Origin: Ochrobactrum vermis | GTDB lineage: Bacteria > Pseudomonadota > Alphaproteobacteria > Rhizobiales > Rhizobiaceae | DNA length: 64,000 bases | Direction of reading: 5' to 3' | Assembly (NCBI RefSeq): GCF_002975205.1 | Contig: NZ_PCOC01000001.1 | Span: 1,984,001-2,048,000 of the forward strand | Shown here: positions 61,563 through 64,000 of the stretch, in pieces | Numbering within the stretch: position 1 is the first letter of the stretch | Layout: the number at the start of each line of letters is the position of its first letter | The notes under the pieces: generated by a model | Seen by the model: only the letters and a program-made list of their open reading frames with translations | The model's database searches: none | What the model was told of the DNA's origin: nothing | Position numbers and translations under genes: made by a program

Positions 61563-62627
61563 TTACTGGATCTGGTCTTCCTTGTAGTAACCGCTGTCGA
61601 TCAGAACCTGCTTCCAGTTCGATTTGTCGACGATCACCGGCTTGAGCAGATAGGACGGCACGACCTTGACGCCATTGTTATAGGTCTTGGTGTCGTTGAC
61701 TTCCGGCTCCTTGCCGCTCATCAGCGCGTCGACCATATCGACCGTGACCTTGGCCAGTTCACGGGTATCCTTGAAGATCGTCGAATTCTGTTCGCCAGCG
61801 AGGATCGACTTCACCGAAGGCACTTCCGCATCCTGACCGGATACGACCGGCATCGGCATATCACCGCTACCATAACCTACACCCTTGAGAGACGACAGGA
61901 TACCGATGGAAATGCCGTCATAAGGTGACAGGACCGCATCAAGCTTCTTGTCGGAATAATAGGCCGAAAGGATCGAATCCATGCGGGCCTGTGCAGTTGC
62001 ACCGTCCCAGCGCAATGTTGCGACCTTATCCATGCCGGTCTGGCCGCTGCCAATCACAACCTTGCCGCTATCGATATAAGGCTGCAGGACAGACATGGCG
62101 CCGTTATAGAAGAAATAGGCGTTGTTATCGTCCGGTGAGCCGCCGAAGAGTTCGATATTGAACGGGCCCGGCTTGTTCTTGAGGTCCAGCGCCGTTTCGA
62201 TCGACTGGGCCTGCAGCACGCCAACCTGGAAATTGTCGAAGGTTGCATAATAATCGACATTCGGCGTATCGCGGATCAGGCGGTCATAAGCGATGACCTT
62301 GATGCCCGCATCGTGAGCCTTGGCCAGCACGTCGGAAAGCGTGGTGCCGTCGATGGACGCAACGACGAGAACCTTGGCGCCCTTGGTCACCATGTTTTCG
62401 ATCTGCGCCAACTGGTTCGGCACATCGTCTTCAGCGTACTGAAGATCGGTCTGATAACCGCGTTCCTTCAGAACCTTGACCATGTTGTCGCCATCGGCGA
62501 TCCAGCGCGCCGAAGACTTTGTCGGCATGGCGACGGCGACAAGACCCTTGTCTTCCGCATGGGCCATGCCCGTGAAGGCAAGCGCGGCCATCGCGACTGC
62601 CAGGGTTAGAGTTTTCATACCTGCCAT
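61563..62627 (-). CDS. chvE: Multiple-sugar-binding periplasmic protein (ChvE type)
   Basis: 354 residues from the ATG at 62627, seven bases after GGGAG; the frame opens far upstream but has no signal there. Signal peptide [19 protein letters not shown], cleavage at AHA. Mature blocks: [77 protein letters not shown] and [17 protein letters not shown], all as in ChvE. In Agrobacterium ChvE also signals to VirA; no such partner is seen here. Confidence 0.95.
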   Translation of the reverse strand: MAGMKTLTLAVAMAALAFTGMAHAEDKGLVAVAMPTKSSARWIADGDNMVKVLKERGYQTDLQYAEDDVPNQLAQIENMVTKGAKVLVVASIDGTTLSDVLAKAHDAGIKVIAYDRLIRDTPNVDYYATFDNFQVGVLQAQSIETALDLKNKPGPFNIELFGGSPDDNNAYFFYNGAMSVLQPYIDSGKVVIGSGQTGMDKVATLRWDGATAQARMDSILSAYYSDKKLDAVLSPYDGISIGILSSLKGVGYGSGDMPMPVVSGQDAEVPSVKSILAGEQNSTIFKDTRELAKVTVDMVDALMSGKEPEVNDTKTYNNGVKVVPSYLLKPVIVDKSNWKQVLIDSGYYKEDQIQ

Positions 62628-62803
62628 TGTTGCACTCCCAAAAATTGGGACAGGCTTCGCCTCGAAACCTGCCGTTCTCCCTAACTCCCGCTCCCCGCCC
62701 GAATTGTTGGCCTGCAGATTGCGGAATGCCTCCAAGTCCATTTCCGAACAGGGGTTTAATCCTCTTCGAAAATGCCTAAACCCTAACAAATTGCACGCCT
62801 ACT

Positions 62804-63436
62804 TCAGCCCGCAACTGCCTCCCATGCAGCCACAGCACGCCTGGCGCGCTCGCGCGCATCGGCCACGGTGAAACCAGCCTTGTAAAGGCTCGATCCAAGG
62901 CCAAAACAGCTCATGCCCGCCGCGACATAGGCCGCGAAATCGCTTTCCGAAACACCGCCCACGGCGCCAAACGGAATATCCTTCGGCAGCACGGCAGAAA
63001 CCGCCTTGATGCCATCAACACCCAACACACTGGCCGGGAAGAACTTCAGCGCCGATGCGCCTGCACGGATCGCCGAAAAGGCTTCAGTCGGCGTGAAAAC
63101 GCCCGGCATCGTCACCATGCCATGGAGGCTTGCGCGGCGAATGACATCCGGCTCGACATTGGGGCTGACCATCAGTCGACCGCCGACATCGTGCAGCCGG
63201 TCCACATCCTCGACGCTCAACACAGTGCCAGCACCAATCAGCACATTGGCCGGTGCAAGCTTTGCAGCTTTACCAATCGACACGAACGGATCGGGCGAAT
63301 TGAGCGGGATTTCGATGGCTTCAAAGCCCGTCTCGATCAGCGCCTCGACGATTGCTTCGGTTTCCTCCGGACGAATCCCGCGCAGGATCGCGACCAGCGG
63401 ATAACGCAGTTTCGGCCATGCAACACGCGCGCTCAT
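62804..63436 (-). CDS. dgoA: 2-dehydro-3-deoxy-6-phosphogalactonate aldolase
   Basis: 210 residues. KDPG/KDPGal class I aldolase: LVAILRGIRPEETEAI with the conserved Glu/Arg, VLIGAGTVLSVEDVDRL, the Schiff-base lysine in ALKFFPASVLG, and PFGAVGGVSESDFAAYV. It splits KDPGal to pyruvate and glyceraldehyde-3-phosphate in De Ley-Doudoroff galactose breakdown. The start overlaps the dgoK stop (ATGA). It lies upstream of chvE on the same strand, linking uptake to catabolism of galactose. Confidence 0.93.
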   Translation of the reverse strand: MSARVAWPKLRYPLVAILRGIRPEETEAIVEALIETGFEAIEIPLNSPDPFVSIGKAAKLAPANVLIGAGTVLSVEDVDRLHDVGGRLMVSPNVEPDVIRRASLHGMVTMPGVFTPTEAFSAIRAGASALKFFPASVLGVDGIKAVSAVLPKDIPFGAVGGVSESDFAAYVAAGMSCFGLGSSLYKAGFTVADARERARRAVAAWEAVAG

Positions 63437-64000
63437 TGGGCACCTCCCGCAAAAGCGTGCCTTGCCGCCATGAACAGACCGTCGCGCACCAGTTCGTCCG
63501 CCTCGATGCGCCTGACCGCCAGCCCGGCGATTTCAAGCGCGCTTGCATAAAGCCCGCCCATCATGCCATCGGACAACAGCAACACCTGCTGCGGCTTGCC
63601 GTAAAGCGTGCGCCCGCCTGCAACTTCCAGCCCGATCAACAGACCGGAAAGCCGCGCCAGCTGGTCGGTCGGCTTGCGGTCATGCACAAGCCAGCCCGCG
63701 CGAACCGAGAACAACGCATTGGCGATCAACTCCGGCGTTTCGAGCGAGGCCTTCACGCCCGCTGCGAAAGCCGCGCTGTGCGGATCAACCGCGCCTGCGC
63801 CTTCCAGCGCACCGGCCAGCACCGACTTGTCTTTCAAAAGCGCGAACAGTTCGCCCGTCATGAAGGTCCGGTAATCGGCGAGACCGCCCTCGGCAATCCG
63901 CACCCATTTGGCATGGGTGCCGGGCATGACGACGACCGCATCATGCGTGCCGCCATGCACGAGACCGAGCAGTTTTGTCTCCTCGCCGCGCATGACATCC
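63433..64000 (-). CDS. dgoK: 2-dehydro-3-deoxygalactonokinase (5' partial)
   Basis: The gene continues past the window end; 188 codons of the C-terminal part are visible. DgoK fold: GTHDAVVVMPGTHAKWVRI, FMTGELFALLKDKSVL, then LFSVRAGWLV and LSGLLIGLEVAGG. It phosphorylates 2-keto-3-deoxygalactonate to give the substrate of DgoA, the next gene, with which it is translationally coupled. The Met at 63993 is inside the protein, not the real start. Confidence 0.92.
   Translation of the reverse strand, partial: DVMRGEETKLLGLVHGGTHDAVVVMPGTHAKWVRIAEGGLADYRTFMTGELFALLKDKSVLAGALEGAGAVDPHSAAFAAGVKASLETPELIANALFSVRAGWLVHDRKPTDQLARLSGLLIGLEVAGGRTLYGKPQQVLLLSDGMMGGLYASALEIAGLAVRRIEADELVRDGLFMAARHAFAGGAQ

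Noticed and set aside
1..64000. CRISPR arrays, insertion sequences, prophage, tRNA and rRNA genes
   Set aside because: No regularly spaced direct repeats, no transposase or integrase reading frame, and no tRNA-like cloverleaf or rRNA stretch noticed. The dispersed repeats found are short palindromic elements without coding capacity. tRNA absence was judged by eye only.

Overview
The window reads as an ordinary, gene-dense, high-GC alphaproteobacterial chromosome segment of the Brucella/Ochrobactrum type (Brucellaceae). The grounds are the hut cluster with hutF and hutG, the alanine racemase and D-amino acid dehydrogenase pair under an Lrp regulator, a ChvE/GguAB-type sugar transporter, an Omp25/31-like barrel protein, and intergenic mosaic palindromes of the rhizobial kind. 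The gene content would suit the second chromosome of Brucella; that is inference from memory. I saw no tRNA or rRNA gene, insertion sequence, prophage or CRISPR array.

Layout. 1-6.1 kb: end of an amino acid:carrier protein ligase gene, a DUF1839 gene and a GH2 glycosidase-like gene in one overlapping operon, facing a gene for a protein with two alpha/beta-hydrolase domains. 6.2-8.9 kb: arginase and ornithine cyclodeaminase with a divergent Lrp regulator (arginine to proline). 8.9-14 kb: ArsR regulator with an Old Yellow Enzyme, tex, and a membrane acyltransferase. 14-17.9 kb: an Fe3+/polyamine-type ABC importer. 18.2-23.6 kb: pipecolate/lysine catabolism (FAD oxidase, LysR, HglS, aminoadipate semialdehyde dehydrogenase). 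23.8-28.6 kb: purU, then a GntR-controlled amino-sugar operon (nagB-II, nagA, SIS protein). 28.7-34.1 kb: RND pump with two adaptors. 34.3-38.3 kb: YdeP-type molybdoenzyme with a small winged-helix protein, then lldD. 38.5-44.5 kb: outer-membrane barrel, Lrp, alr-dadA, XRE-cupin regulator and an omega-amino acid:pyruvate transaminase. 44.8-46.5 kb: ECF sigma factor and the DUF4142/cupredoxin operon it probably controls. 46.5-54.7 kb: complete histidine utilisation cluster. 54.8-58.5 kb: NitT/TauT-type ABC importer and D-amino acid aminotransferase. 58.6-64 kb: gguB, gguA, chvE, then dgoA and dgoK (cut by the window end).

The theme is catabolism of amino acids (arginine, lysine/pipecolate, alanine, beta-alanine, histidine) and of sugars (amino sugars, galactonate), each with its own local regulator and often a visible palindromic operator. 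Two families of dispersed palindromic repeats lie between genes: family A, four copies, and family B, two copies.

The most promising little-described system is at the left edge. An aminoacyl-tRNA-synthetase-like ligase that charges a carrier protein is coupled to a DUF1839 protein whose sequence I read as a BtrH-like cysteine acyltransferase. Together they could move an amino acid from a carrier protein to an unknown acceptor. The second is a compact ECF sigma circuit with two identically spaced promoters and no visible anti-sigma factor.
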